From Bacteroidaceae bacterium (GTDB taxonomy: Bacteria; Bacteroidota; Bacteroidia; Bacteroidales; Bacteroidaceae), in assembly GCA_024693505.1 (NCBI GenBank), contig JAILKU010000022.1:1-64000 (forward strand): DNA of 64,000 bases. Direction: 5' to 3'. The notes below the pieces were generated by a model. It had not been told where the DNA came from. It saw nothing but the letters and a program-made list of their open reading frames with translations, and ran no database searches. The position numbers and the translations under genes were made by a program. Below are positions 18,801 to 26,304 of this stretch, in pieces. Numbering within the stretch: position 1 is the first letter of the stretch; every line of letters starts with the position of its first letter.

Positions 18801-20745
18801 GAAGAAGCGGCGAGAGCAGGAGAAGGCCGAACGTAAGCAGGCCGAGGAGGAGGCCGCTGCACAGGGCGTTCCCGTAGATTCCATCCTGGCCAAGAAGAAC
18901 AAGCTGCCCGACGGCAAGCAGACCAATGCCAAGGGACAGAGCCAGCAAAAGGAAGATTCCAGGAAAAAGAAAGGCTTTGCAGAGGAGATAACCCTCTATC
19001 CGGACTCGGCCCTGAAGATAGCCCATAGCCAGAACAGCAAGCGCCTGCGCGTATCAGCCCTGGATACATCGGGCCACGAGTTCAAGGTGAAGTATAAGAA
19101 GGTTGACGAGAATACTATATTAATAACGCGCACGCCTAAGGACACCACCCAGATACGCCTGAACGTCATCGCCCTGAAGCCGCGCGAGGAGATGAAGGGA
19201 TACTCGATCATGCAGGCTGCAGCCCGACTGGCAATGGCGCTCAGAAACGTGACGGTAAGCTATCGCAATACGTACAACCTGTCCCTGCCTGGCTTTATGC
19301 CAAACGTGGGCGATATGCTGGGCCAGACCAAGGACCGAGGTGTGTTCAGTCCTGGTGTAGGCTTCGGATTCGGTTTCGTCGACGATTCGTATATCGACAA
19401 GGCGAAGAGCCACGGATGGCTGCTCTGCAACGACAGCGTTTCCACACCTGCCGCCACAGCCACTACTGAAGACGTACAGGTAAAGGTGGCATTGGAGCCC
19501 TTCAGCGACTTCAAGATAGACCTGACGATGAGCCGTACGGACAACAGGAACAAGAGCATTCAGTTCATGTACGCAGGCAATCCTACTACCCACACAGGCT
19601 CCTTCAATATGACTACAATCAGCCTGAAAACGGCTTTTGCCAGCCGCGGAAACGTAGGCAACGGGTACCAGAGCCGCACCTTCAGCCGATTCCAGGATAA
19701 CCTGAATATCATGCAGCAGCGCGTTGAAGCCCAATACCTGAACTCACAGTACCCGGAGGGAACAGGCATGAACGGCACCTTCAACCCCGAGAACGGAACC
19801 GTCGACCGCTATAGTGCAGACGTAATGATACCAGCCTTCCTGGCAGCCTATACGGGAGGCGATGTCCGAGGCCGCTCTCTCGATATCTTCCCATCCATCA
19901 CGAAGATGTTGCCCAACTGGAGCCTGACGTACAAGGGTTTGAGCAATCTGCCCTGGGTGCGCGACCATTTCAAGAGCGTCAGCCTGACCCATGCCTACAA
20001 GAGTGTCTATTCCGTGGGCTCCTACAACTCATACAGCTCCTGGATAGAGGCTATGGGCAGTGGAGGCGCCCTGGGCTACGTGCAGAACACCACCACCGGC
20101 TTCTACCAGCCAAGCTCAGCCTACGATATCAGCAGCATTTCCATCAACGAGAGCTTCGCACCCCTGCTGGGACTGAACATGACGTTCAACAACAATATGA
20201 CCCTGAAGCTGGAGTACAAGACCACTCGCGTGATGGCACTTAGCATGACAAGCGCCCAGCTCGACGAGACGGGCAGCAACGATATCGTGCTCGGCTGGGG
20301 CTATAAGATAAACGATTTCCGACTGGGAAGCCTCTTCGGCAAGGGAGGTTCCAGCGCCAGCGCCCGTGCATCAAAGGGGAGCAAGAGTAAGAAAGGTAAG
20401 AACACGAAGACAAAGACGGACAAGGGAGAAGAGGTTGCAGACAACAGCCTGCAGCAGAACAACCGCTCGCGCTCCAACTTTGCCCACGACCTGAACCTGC
20501 GCTTCGACTTCAGCCTGCGCAACCAGGATGCCATCAAGCGCGACCTGCAGACCAGCCTGTGCGAAGCCACCAGCGGTAGCAAGGCCATCAAGACCAGCGC
20601 CCAGATAGACTATACAATGAGCCGCTACGTTACTCTGAGCCTCTACTACGACCGCCAGCGCTCCCAGCCCCTGCTCTCCAGCAGCAGCTACCCCACCATT
20701 ACCCAAGACTTTGGCATGAGCATGAAGTTCTCCTTGACAAGATAA
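12835..20745 (+). CDS. sprA: Cell surface protein SprA, T9SS outer-membrane translocon component; GTG 12835 preferred over the track start at 12769
   Basis: About 2,640 aa with the repeated barrel motifs typical of SprA. In-frame GTG at 12835 gives signal peptide VNARKIIAILIVTLCVNVLWATHLS; the 12769 start lies in the tail of the 22-bp array. Confidence 0.92.
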   Translation: MNARKIIAILIVTLCVNVLWATHLSMPSANGLEAPADTAKPKKKTRFSVKKTTPQDTKDLKQKTADLKDPDNLQTTVTYDEKDNTYTIGTSIGTGTGNTGAQGAAGRNTQQNRNNNQSNRNTQSSRNNSQSSRNNSSSSRGKSGSGSNNTSNSIAASMGTGVPGQAGMTLGIATSYLDAPLLMTPEEFHQWSLRQSMSRYYQQKNREAFENEGTSKFDFTDMHFDLGPAEKIFGPGGVQLKTQGSAELKMGANMKKVDNPALAASRRKTFGFDFDEKINLSLNGKVGDKINLNLNYNTDATMDFDTQSMKLKYDGKEDDIVKLIEAGNVSFPSNVGLVPGISSLFGLRTDLQFGKLKMQTVVSQKKSASTSVNSKGGSQQNTFEFSATNYEENRHFFLSHFFREQFDRSMQTLPTIASGITIKRVEIWVTNKSGNTSGNRNIIALADLGESTYISNPMWIASNTTVPSNRTNDEYETLVNDYPEARDISQATTVLDGIGDFEGSVDYEKLQSARKLNSSEYTVNTSLGYVSLNNTLQTDDVLAVAYEYTYSGNTYQVGEFASDISNNKQTLYVKLLKGTTGSPSLPTWRLMMKNVYYLGASTVQKEKFRLDVKYLSDSTGVYLTYLPEEKLKNTTLLKALNLDRLDANNNANPNGQFDYVEGFTIQKGRIIFPVTEPFGRHLRKWIGNDAMADKYCFEELYDSTKTVAKQIAEHDKFLLTGHYTGNSAAEIDLGVTNIAQGSVRVTAGGVQLTENSDYTVDYNMGRVTIINQSLIDAGTNIHASVESNDNYGMQRKTMVGMNMDYELSKNLTFGGTLMYLSEQPLTTKVNMGSEPLKNTLWGGHISWKRESQWLTNMIDKLPLIQATQPSQITFNAEVAQLLAGVNKSIQGGASYLDDFEQSSSKTSLSQPTYWTMSSTPSMFAESKLSSDLAYGYNRALLAWYYVDPIFTRRSSTLTPSHIKSDLKQLSNHYVREVFERELYPRKAQNSYTSASSLNVLNLAFYPNERGAYNLTTDVDQNGRLNNPRSRWGGMMRKLDNADFEAQNIQYIEFWMMDPFIYKKDVAGDHGGDFYINLGEVSEDILKDGKKYFESGMPVDGNSQYWTEGLWGRVPNTTSVTYAFNNERGARARQDVGLNGLTDSEEQQFNTYMQYLQQIRGQVNAQVFDSIYADPANDNYHYYRGTDYDEARTSILDRYKRVNMPQGNSADSDTNPESYETAWKSTPDVEDINQDYTLNEYEKYYQYHISIRPEDMVVGRNYIADKRTASVKLRDGSTEECTWYLFRVPLDEYERKEGNINDFTSIRFMRMFLTGFQEDIIVRLATLDLVHGDWRTYEQPLYTGEAPASSGTLEVSTVNIEENNDKEPVNYVLPPGISRVTDPHETQLVENNEQAMSMIVRNLSPGDARAVYKNCSYDMRKYKHLQMFLHANALAQDITNVADGETSVFLRLGSDYKSNFYEYEVPMQLTPEGFYDTESAAGCAAVWPQENMIDIDLDIFTSLKKARNTQNSLGLTSLTQLFSDYDKERPSNRISIMGNPSLGEVKTIMIGVRNNGRTVKSVEVWCNELRLQEFSNEGGWAAQGNLNMQLSDIGSVNVTAQVETAGFGGIEQSVMSRTDEDDLNYAITTNVDLGRLLPEKARLNMPLYYSYNKETVKPKYNPFDTDMKLEDALDALTTKQERDSLKSLTTHKEVSKNLSFSGVKINIVTKKHPMPYDPGNFTFNYSHSNQTTEGETTIYEHEKNWKGGLNYAWSPNWKAWEPFKNLKSKSKWLDLLKAQNLSYAPQSISFNTDLSRSYYELQERDLDNIESPTALPVSFSQNFLWNRNFQLRWDIFKALHFTFQSGTRAEVEEPYMQVNKHLYPDEYTAWKDSVKMSLRHFGRPLDYNQSVQLSYKVPLDKIPALDWTSLDGTYNSTYGWRRGTRMSDGSTLGNNINTQRTVNLNGKLDLEKLYNHSKFLKEANQRFSATNARNAANKKKQEKQKEEEEKKKRREQEKAERKQAEEEAAAQGVPVDSILAKKNKLPDGKQTNAKGQSQQKEDSRKKKGFAEEITLYPDSALKIAHSQNSKRLRVSALDTSGHEFKVKYKKVDENTILITRTPKDTTQIRLNVIALKPREEMKGYSIMQAAARLAMALRNVTVSYRNTYNLSLPGFMPNVGDMLGQTKDRGVFSPGVGFGFGFVDDSYIDKAKSHGWLLCNDSVSTPAATATTEDVQVKVALEPFSDFKIDLTMSRTDNRNKSIQFMYAGNPTTHTGSFNMTTISLKTAFASRGNVGNGYQSRTFSRFQDNLNIMQQRVEAQYLNSQYPEGTGMNGTFNPENGTVDRYSADVMIPAFLAAYTGGDVRGRSLDIFPSITKMLPNWSLTYKGLSNLPWVRDHFKSVSLTHAYKSVYSVGSYNSYSSWIEAMGSGGALGYVQNTTTGFYQPSSAYDISSISINESFAPLLGLNMTFNNNMTLKLEYKTTRVMALSMTSAQLDETGSNDIVLGWGYKINDFRLGSLFGKGGSSASARASKGSKSKKGKNTKTKTDKGEEVADNSLQQNNRSRSNFAHDLNLRFDFSLRNQDAIKRDLQTSLCEATSGSKAIKTSAQIDYTMSRYVTLSLYYDRQRSQPLLSSSSYPTITQDFGMSMKFSLTR

Positions 20746-20815
20746 GCCCCTAAGGCCTCCCAGGATATCCTAGGGTTTTCCAGGGTTTCCTAAAACAACC
20801 ATAAGAACTGGAATT

Positions 20816-22612
20816 ATGAATAAGATGAGTGTTTTCAGCCTGCTGCGCCAGCTCTGGCCCTACGTCAGGCCCTATCGCTGGCTCATTGCCATTACCGTCA
20901 GCCTCACCTTCCTGGGTTCGCTGATGGCACAGGTCAATGCCGTTGTCCTGGACCGCACCGTTGATGCTATCAATGCCCTCATTCAGCAGGGCGATGTTCT
21001 ATGGAGCCGCGCTGCACGCATCCTGGTCACCATCAGCATCATCCTGCTGGGCAAGGAGGTAGTGGCCTCCCTGGTCACCTTCTGCCAACGATATTTCGGA
21101 GAGCGCCTGCGCATCCTCGTCAGTCGCGACCTCTCGCTGCAGGTGGTCAGCCGCCTGCTTACCTTCCGCATGGCTTTCTTCACCGCCGACGGCAACGAGA
21201 CGGGCAAACTGCAGTCGCGCATAGACAGGGGCATCATGAGCCTGAGCAATACGGTGAACAATTTCTTCATAGAGATACTGCCGCTCTTCACCAGCGCCAT
21301 CCTGGCCCTCGTGCTGATGTTCCTGGCCAACGTTTATGTGGGTCTTGTGGCGCTGTGCATTGTGCCGCTTTACTTCTGGGTGACCAATATTCAGGCCACT
21401 CGCATGAAGGGCGGGCGGCGCAGCATCTTCCAGAGCCACCAGGCCGTCAGCCAGGGCATACTGAACATCATTGAGAGCATCACCGTTATCAAGTCCTTCA
21501 ACCGTCAGGATATCGAAGCCCGCAGGCAAGAGGATATCCAGCTGGCCATGACGGGTCAGCAGCTCGCCACACGCCGCCAGAGCTTTCTCTTCAACGGTCT
21601 GAAAAGTTTCCTTGAGCAGATAGGTACCGTTCTCATCATTATCCTGACCGCCTACCTGGTGCTCATCGACTATCCAGGCATGAGCATCGGTAAGATCATG
21701 TATCACGTCATGCTCTTCTCCAATGTCAGTGCCCCCATCCGCCAGCTCCACCGTATCTACGACGACCTAAACGATGCCCTCATCTATGCCGAGGGGTTCT
21801 TCGGTCTGCTTCAGGCCAGGGATCAGGTGGAGGAGAGCGGCAGCTACCGCCCAGAGAAGGTGCAGGGCGACTTCGAGATGCAGGGTGTGGACTTCACCTA
21901 TCCAGGCGGCACGAAGGCGCTCCACAACGTCAGCCTACGCATTCCAGCCGGAAAGATAACAGCCCTGGTGGGGCTGAGCGGAGCCGGTAAGAGCACCATC
22001 GTGAACCTGTTGGACAAGTTCTATCAGCCCGACTGCGGCCGCATCACCCTGGACGGCACACCGCTCTCTGAGTGGGACACGCAATGGCTGCGCGAACATA
22101 TCGGACTCGTCCTGCAGAAGAACCATATCTTTGAGGGCACCATCGAGGAGAACATCCTCTACGGCAATCCGGATGCCACACACGAAGATGTCGTGGAGGC
22201 GGCACGTCAGGCCTTCCTGCTCGACCAGGTTATGCAGTTGCCCTATGGGTTCCAGACCAGCGCCCTCCAGCTCAGCGGCGGACAGCAGCAGCGCGTAGCC
22301 ATAGCACGCATGTTCATCAAGAACCCGCCAATTATCTTCCTCGACGAGCCCACGGCCAGCCTGGATGCGATCGCCACAGAGCAGATACGTTCCAGCATAG
22401 ACGCCATCAAGCAGGGCCGAACCGTCATCATCATCTCGCACAACATCGGACAGATCATCGATGCCGACCAGATCTACGTGCTCCAGGAGGGGCGTGTCGT
22501 GCAGAGCGGTACGCCTCAGGAGGTCTATCGCCAGGGCGGTGTCTATAAAGAGATATTCGATGCCAGCGCCCGTAGCATGAATGCCGACAAGATAGCCCAG
22601 ACAATGGGGTAG
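20816..22612 (+). CDS. ABC transporter, fused permease/ATPase (MdlB type)
   Basis: 598 aa; Walker [10 protein letters not shown], signature [14 protein letters not shown], Walker [13 protein letters not shown]. Confidence 0.93.
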   Translation: MNKMSVFSLLRQLWPYVRPYRWLIAITVSLTFLGSLMAQVNAVVLDRTVDAINALIQQGDVLWSRAARILVTISIILLGKEVVASLVTFCQRYFGERLRILVSRDLSLQVVSRLLTFRMAFFTADGNETGKLQSRIDRGIMSLSNTVNNFFIEILPLFTSAILALVLMFLANVYVGLVALCIVPLYFWVTNIQATRMKGGRRSIFQSHQAVSQGILNIIESITVIKSFNRQDIEARRQEDIQLAMTGQQLATRRQSFLFNGLKSFLEQIGTVLIIILTAYLVLIDYPGMSIGKIMYHVMLFSNVSAPIRQLHRIYDDLNDALIYAEGFFGLLQARDQVEESGSYRPEKVQGDFEMQGVDFTYPGGTKALHNVSLRIPAGKITALVGLSGAGKSTIVNLLDKFYQPDCGRITLDGTPLSEWDTQWLREHIGLVLQKNHIFEGTIEENILYGNPDATHEDVVEAARQAFLLDQVMQLPYGFQTSALQLSGGQQQRVAIARMFIKNPPIIFLDEPTASLDAIATEQIRSSIDAIKQGRTVIIISHNIGQIIDADQIYVLQEGRVVQSGTPQEVYRQGGVYKEIFDASARSMNADKIAQTMG

Positions 22613-22632
22613 GAAAGGTTCAAAGTTCCCCC

Positions 22633-25626
22633 TTACTCAATCCATATCAGATAGCCCTTCTTGGCAGGGATGACGAGGGGTTGGGCCGTGTCATACAGGC
22701 CCTCCTCCTGGAAATTCTTGACTGCGGGTATGTGAGCCTTCGCGCGGTTGGCCTTTAGTCCCAGGCGTTTCCAGTCGAAGGTGAGGCTGACGCTCTTCTC
22801 CTGGGCCGAGAAATTACCTACTGCCACGAGCACGCGCCCCTTGTTGACGAAGGCGGTGGCTTTCACCTCTGGGTCAGAAGTCTCTACGGCACATTCCTCG
22901 TCCCACCAGCCTGTCATCCGCGCCTCCTCGATGCCGAACTCCTGCCAGAGCTGCCATACGGGTACGGGCGAATGCTCGTTATATGAATAGCGTCCTGTAG
23001 CGCCGAATACAGCGCCCAGCCATCGGTTGCCGCCGTCCTGCAGCATCTCGGCCATCGGTCCGAAGGGGATGCCAGAGAAGGTGATGAGCCACTGGTCGGG
23101 CGTCATCTGATTGTAGCGGAACGACTCGCCGAACCACAGGCGGTCCACGAAGGCCATGTAGTCGGTGTATTGGTTCATGGGGCCGTTGGAGTAGCCTGTG
23201 TTGGAGTGCAGGTCGATGAGCGAACCAGGGCGGTAGGTCTCCATCACGCAGCGCATGCGCTTCATCACAGAGCCGTCAAACGATATGTCGTCCATATAGA
23301 CGCCGTCAATCTCGTAGTTCTGAAGCATCCAGCGCAGGCCCTCCAGATAGTAGTTTATCCAGCGCGACTGGGGGCTGGTGACCCATGCGGCATCGGTCAT
23401 CTCCAGGCTGTACTCGGCATACCAGGCAGGCCAGTAGTCCTCCACCAGGTGTTCGCAGAGCCAGGGGGCGCCTCCGCCTGGGCCTGCCGCCATGATCTCA
23501 TGGTTCAGGCTGTGCAGGGCATATATCTCCGATACGAAGTCGGTCAGTTCGCGTATGGTGTAGTAGAGCTTCACCTTCAGTCCTTTCTGGTGCATGGCCC
23601 TGATGTGTTCCTTCAGCGGTTCCCTGACGATGAAGGGGTAGTTGATAACGGGGTTGAGTCTGCCCGCATGGTGTATGTTGCTGATGTTAGCACCGTCTTT
23701 CGAAGCATTCTCGAAGCCCGAGGGATCGCCGTGGAAGTACCGTTGTTCGAACTGATGGCGGGTGTCGAGCGGTTTGGCGGGCGTGATGTGCAGTACCATC
23801 TGCAGTTCCAGCGGCTGTTTGCCCAGCGTCTGAGGTCCCAGGGCGGCGGTCACTACGGCCTGAGCCTGCTCGCCCGCTCCCTGCGTGTTCATCACGACGC
23901 GGCTCTTCCCCTCGTTGAACCAGGCAGCCGGCGCGTTCTTCTTGTAGTCGCGCAGCAGGGGACCGTGGTAGGCGTCGTCGCCTCGGAACTCCGTGTGCAG
24001 GCCAGCCTTTATGCTGCCCATCCAGTAGCTGTCCCATTGTCCGCTCCAGTCCCATGAGCATTCTTTTGGGCGGTAGCCGCCGTCCTGTCCGATGCCCATC
24101 ATGTAGGTCGAGGCATATGGTGTGTAGGCCGTCCTGAGCCGTATGTCCTTCACGTCCAGTTCCCTGTCGGCCGAGAGGTTCAGTTTGAGCAGCACCTGTC
24201 CGTCATACTCCATCTGCGCCTGGGTGGTCAGGTTCACGCCCTGCTTCTGCTGCGCTGAGGTCCAGCTCACTTGCGTATCGGCATCGCGTTGTATGCTCAC
24301 CTTGCCGCCGTCCAGCCGGATGGTGCCCTCCTGGGTCTCCACCTCTATGCGCATAGGTTCTGACAACACCTTGTGCCCGTTCACCTCCACCTGGCCGGGC
24401 AGTCCGCTGGCCGCCACTTCCAGGCTCTTCTCAGTAGCCCTGATGCGCTTGCCGCTTACCTTCATGGGCTTGAATGGGCGGATGAGCGTGCGCTCCGATC
24501 CGATGGTTGAGTTGAGCCAGCGCAGTCGTGCCAGGCGCCACAGATCGCCGTCTCCCTTATCGGCCAGCACCTGGTCCTTCACATGCAGGGTGAAGCCCAC
24601 CTTGCGCGGCGTCATGCCCTGGGCGGTTACCGTAGCCGAACCCTCGTACACCCCGGCCGGAGCATCCTCGGGCACCTGTACGCCGCACCACAGCGCCTGA
24701 ACGTCGCCCTGTGCCACGTTCACCTGCATCCTGAGCGGTTGTCCGTCCCAGCCCGTTCCTGTGCAGTTGAAGCAGGTCTGTTCGCTGACTGGGATTATCG
24801 TATTGCCACCCCTCTCCTTCAGGTCCGAGAACGTGACGTTCACTCCTTGCAGAGCGCCGTGGGCTGCCCATAGGCCTATCTGCCAAACGTAGTACTCATT
24901 CCTCAGCGCCGTACCCTCGAAGGCATCCTGCGGCACCCGCTTCACCCAGCGCACGGGCAGCTGGTGGAACAGGCGGATGGGAAAGCATCGGTCTTCGGTA
25001 TAGATGACGGGGTTCTCCGTGTGGCGCCCCCTCAGCAGGTCGGTCTCAGCCTGAGTAGCCGTGTTGCCCATCTGCGTGAAGGCCTCGAACCTGTTCACTG
25101 CCTCGAAGCGCAGCACCAGTGCCTCCACGGGCCTCTCGTCCTTCAGTGAGGTCTTCCATGCCTTGGCCTCCGCCTCGGGATAGGCGATGTAGTCGTTGTA
25201 GTCCCACATGAAGCGGCACTCGGCACTTCCCTTGCGCAGGTTGAAGGGCATGTAGTAAACCAGGTAGGTGTCCTCCCCCTCCAGCGGTTCGAACCACACA
25301 GCTCCCTCTTCGGGCGTACGCTTCTCGGCCCAGAAGTGAGCCACCTGCCTGCCGCTCGCCTGCCCAGTGATGACGAAGCTCGTGATATTGCTCTTCACGT
25401 CCGGCCTGCGCCATTTCAGCGTAGCGCGTACGGCCTTGGTTCCCTTCGGGCACTTCGCCTGCACAACGGCACGGTGGTTGCCCAGTCCGTCGGCCACCCA
25501 GGGCTCACTGGTCACCTCGAACGGCACGCCGTCGGGTGCATAACTGGCATACTGGCTGTCAGCATCCTGTGCCGACGCATTGATGACTGCCATCCAAAGC
25601 AGCATGATGAGGATTCTTCTTTTCAT
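22633..25626 (-). CDS. Secreted glycoside hydrolase-like protein (DUF6067-like)
   Basis: 997 aa; signal peptide; C-terminal TIM-barrel-like region (GVYMDDISFDGSVMKRMRCVMETYRPGSLIDLHSN). Confidence 0.6.
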   Translation of the reverse strand: MKRRILIMLLWMAVINASAQDADSQYASYAPDGVPFEVTSEPWVADGLGNHRAVVQAKCPKGTKAVRATLKWRRPDVKSNITSFVITGQASGRQVAHFWAEKRTPEEGAVWFEPLEGEDTYLVYYMPFNLRKGSAECRFMWDYNDYIAYPEAEAKAWKTSLKDERPVEALVLRFEAVNRFEAFTQMGNTATQAETDLLRGRHTENPVIYTEDRCFPIRLFHQLPVRWVKRVPQDAFEGTALRNEYYVWQIGLWAAHGALQGVNVTFSDLKERGGNTIIPVSEQTCFNCTGTGWDGQPLRMQVNVAQGDVQALWCGVQVPEDAPAGVYEGSATVTAQGMTPRKVGFTLHVKDQVLADKGDGDLWRLARLRWLNSTIGSERTLIRPFKPMKVSGKRIRATEKSLEVAASGLPGQVEVNGHKVLSEPMRIEVETQEGTIRLDGGKVSIQRDADTQVSWTSAQQKQGVNLTTQAQMEYDGQVLLKLNLSADRELDVKDIRLRTAYTPYASTYMMGIGQDGGYRPKECSWDWSGQWDSYWMGSIKAGLHTEFRGDDAYHGPLLRDYKKNAPAAWFNEGKSRVVMNTQGAGEQAQAVVTAALGPQTLGKQPLELQMVLHITPAKPLDTRHQFEQRYFHGDPSGFENASKDGANISNIHHAGRLNPVINYPFIVREPLKEHIRAMHQKGLKVKLYYTIRELTDFVSEIYALHSLNHEIMAAGPGGGAPWLCEHLVEDYWPAWYAEYSLEMTDAAWVTSPQSRWINYYLEGLRWMLQNYEIDGVYMDDISFDGSVMKRMRCVMETYRPGSLIDLHSNTGYSNGPMNQYTDYMAFVDRLWFGESFRYNQMTPDQWLITFSGIPFGPMAEMLQDGGNRWLGAVFGATGRYSYNEHSPVPVWQLWQEFGIEEARMTGWWDEECAVETSDPEVKATAFVNKGRVLVAVGNFSAQEKSVSLTFDWKRLGLKANRAKAHIPAVKNFQEEGLYDTAQPLVIPAKKGYLIWIE

Positions 25627-25677
25627 ATACTATTCTGTTGTTTCTGTCGTTATTGAGGTATTCGGGTTTTTCGACTG

Positions 25678-25685
25678 CAAAGATA
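25678..25685 (-). promoter_or_regulatory. -7 element TATCTTTG for the 22633-25626 gene
   Basis: Reverse complement CAAAGATA, about 50 bp upstream of the ATG. Confidence 0.5.
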
Positions 25686-25962
25686 CTAAATAATATTCAC
25701 AATACATCGTTCATGCGGCATAAATTACTGGAAAAGGGCTCAAACCGCACGGATTTCAACTCTCGCAGCTATTTTCCGGCACGTTTTTCTGCATTACATA
25801 AACTGTTTTACTTAAGCTTGTTGTTCATGAGATGCTCATAGGATTACCATATTGTTGCCGTGCTCCAGGAATATGAGAGCTATATGAAAAGAACTCTAGT
25901 CCAATTAGAGTTCAATTAGAGATGAACACAGAAAGAATAAAGAAAAAATATACAAGTTTTCA

Positions 25963-26127
25963 ATAAATTCTCTATAAATTCTCTATAAAAACGCTATCCC
26001 TATGGTATAGAGACTTTATAGAGGTTTTATAGAGAACCAATAGAGGTCTTACTTAGGTCTTACTTAGGTCTTACTTAGGTTTCATTGAAGTTTTATTGAG
26101 AACCGGTAGAGGTTTCTTTGAGAAAAT
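25963..26127. repeat. 11-bp period degenerate tandem array, 15 contiguous units (about ATAGAGGTTTT)
   Basis: ataaattctct/ataaattctct/ataaaaacgct/atccctatggt/atagagacttt/atagaggtttt/atagagaacca/atagaggtctt/acttaggtctt/acttaggtctt/acttaggtttc/attgaagtttt/attgagaaccg/gtagaggtttc/tttgagaaaat. Confidence 0.9.
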
Positions 26128-26189
26128 ACAGTAATGTTAAAATATGCTAAAACGGATGGTGCGATGCAAGAAAGTCTGCATTATATTCG

Positions 26190-26197
26190 TATCTTTG
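26190..26197 (+). promoter_or_regulatory. -7 element TATCTTTG upstream of the GLUG/LamG gene
   Basis: TATCTTTGCAC about 110 bp upstream of the ATG; no clear -33 TTTG. Confidence 0.6.
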
Positions 26198-26304
26198 CAC
26201 AGAAAAAGCACAGAAGCCGGGGGCTGAGAGGACGGCAGGACCCCCTTTAGGAAGCGCAACTGGCATAAGAAAAAGAAAACAACCTTATAATAAAGACAAA
26301 ACAC

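Noticed and set aside
20746-20800. Possible 10/11-bp periodicity after sprA (CCTAGGGTTTTCCAGGGTTTCC)
   Set aside because: Too few and too irregular units to support an array
26219-26262. TPP riboswitch
   Set aside because: CTGAGA and ACCCCCTTT are suggestive, but the second thi-box arm and correct helix arrangement are not evident and the gene is not thiamine-related
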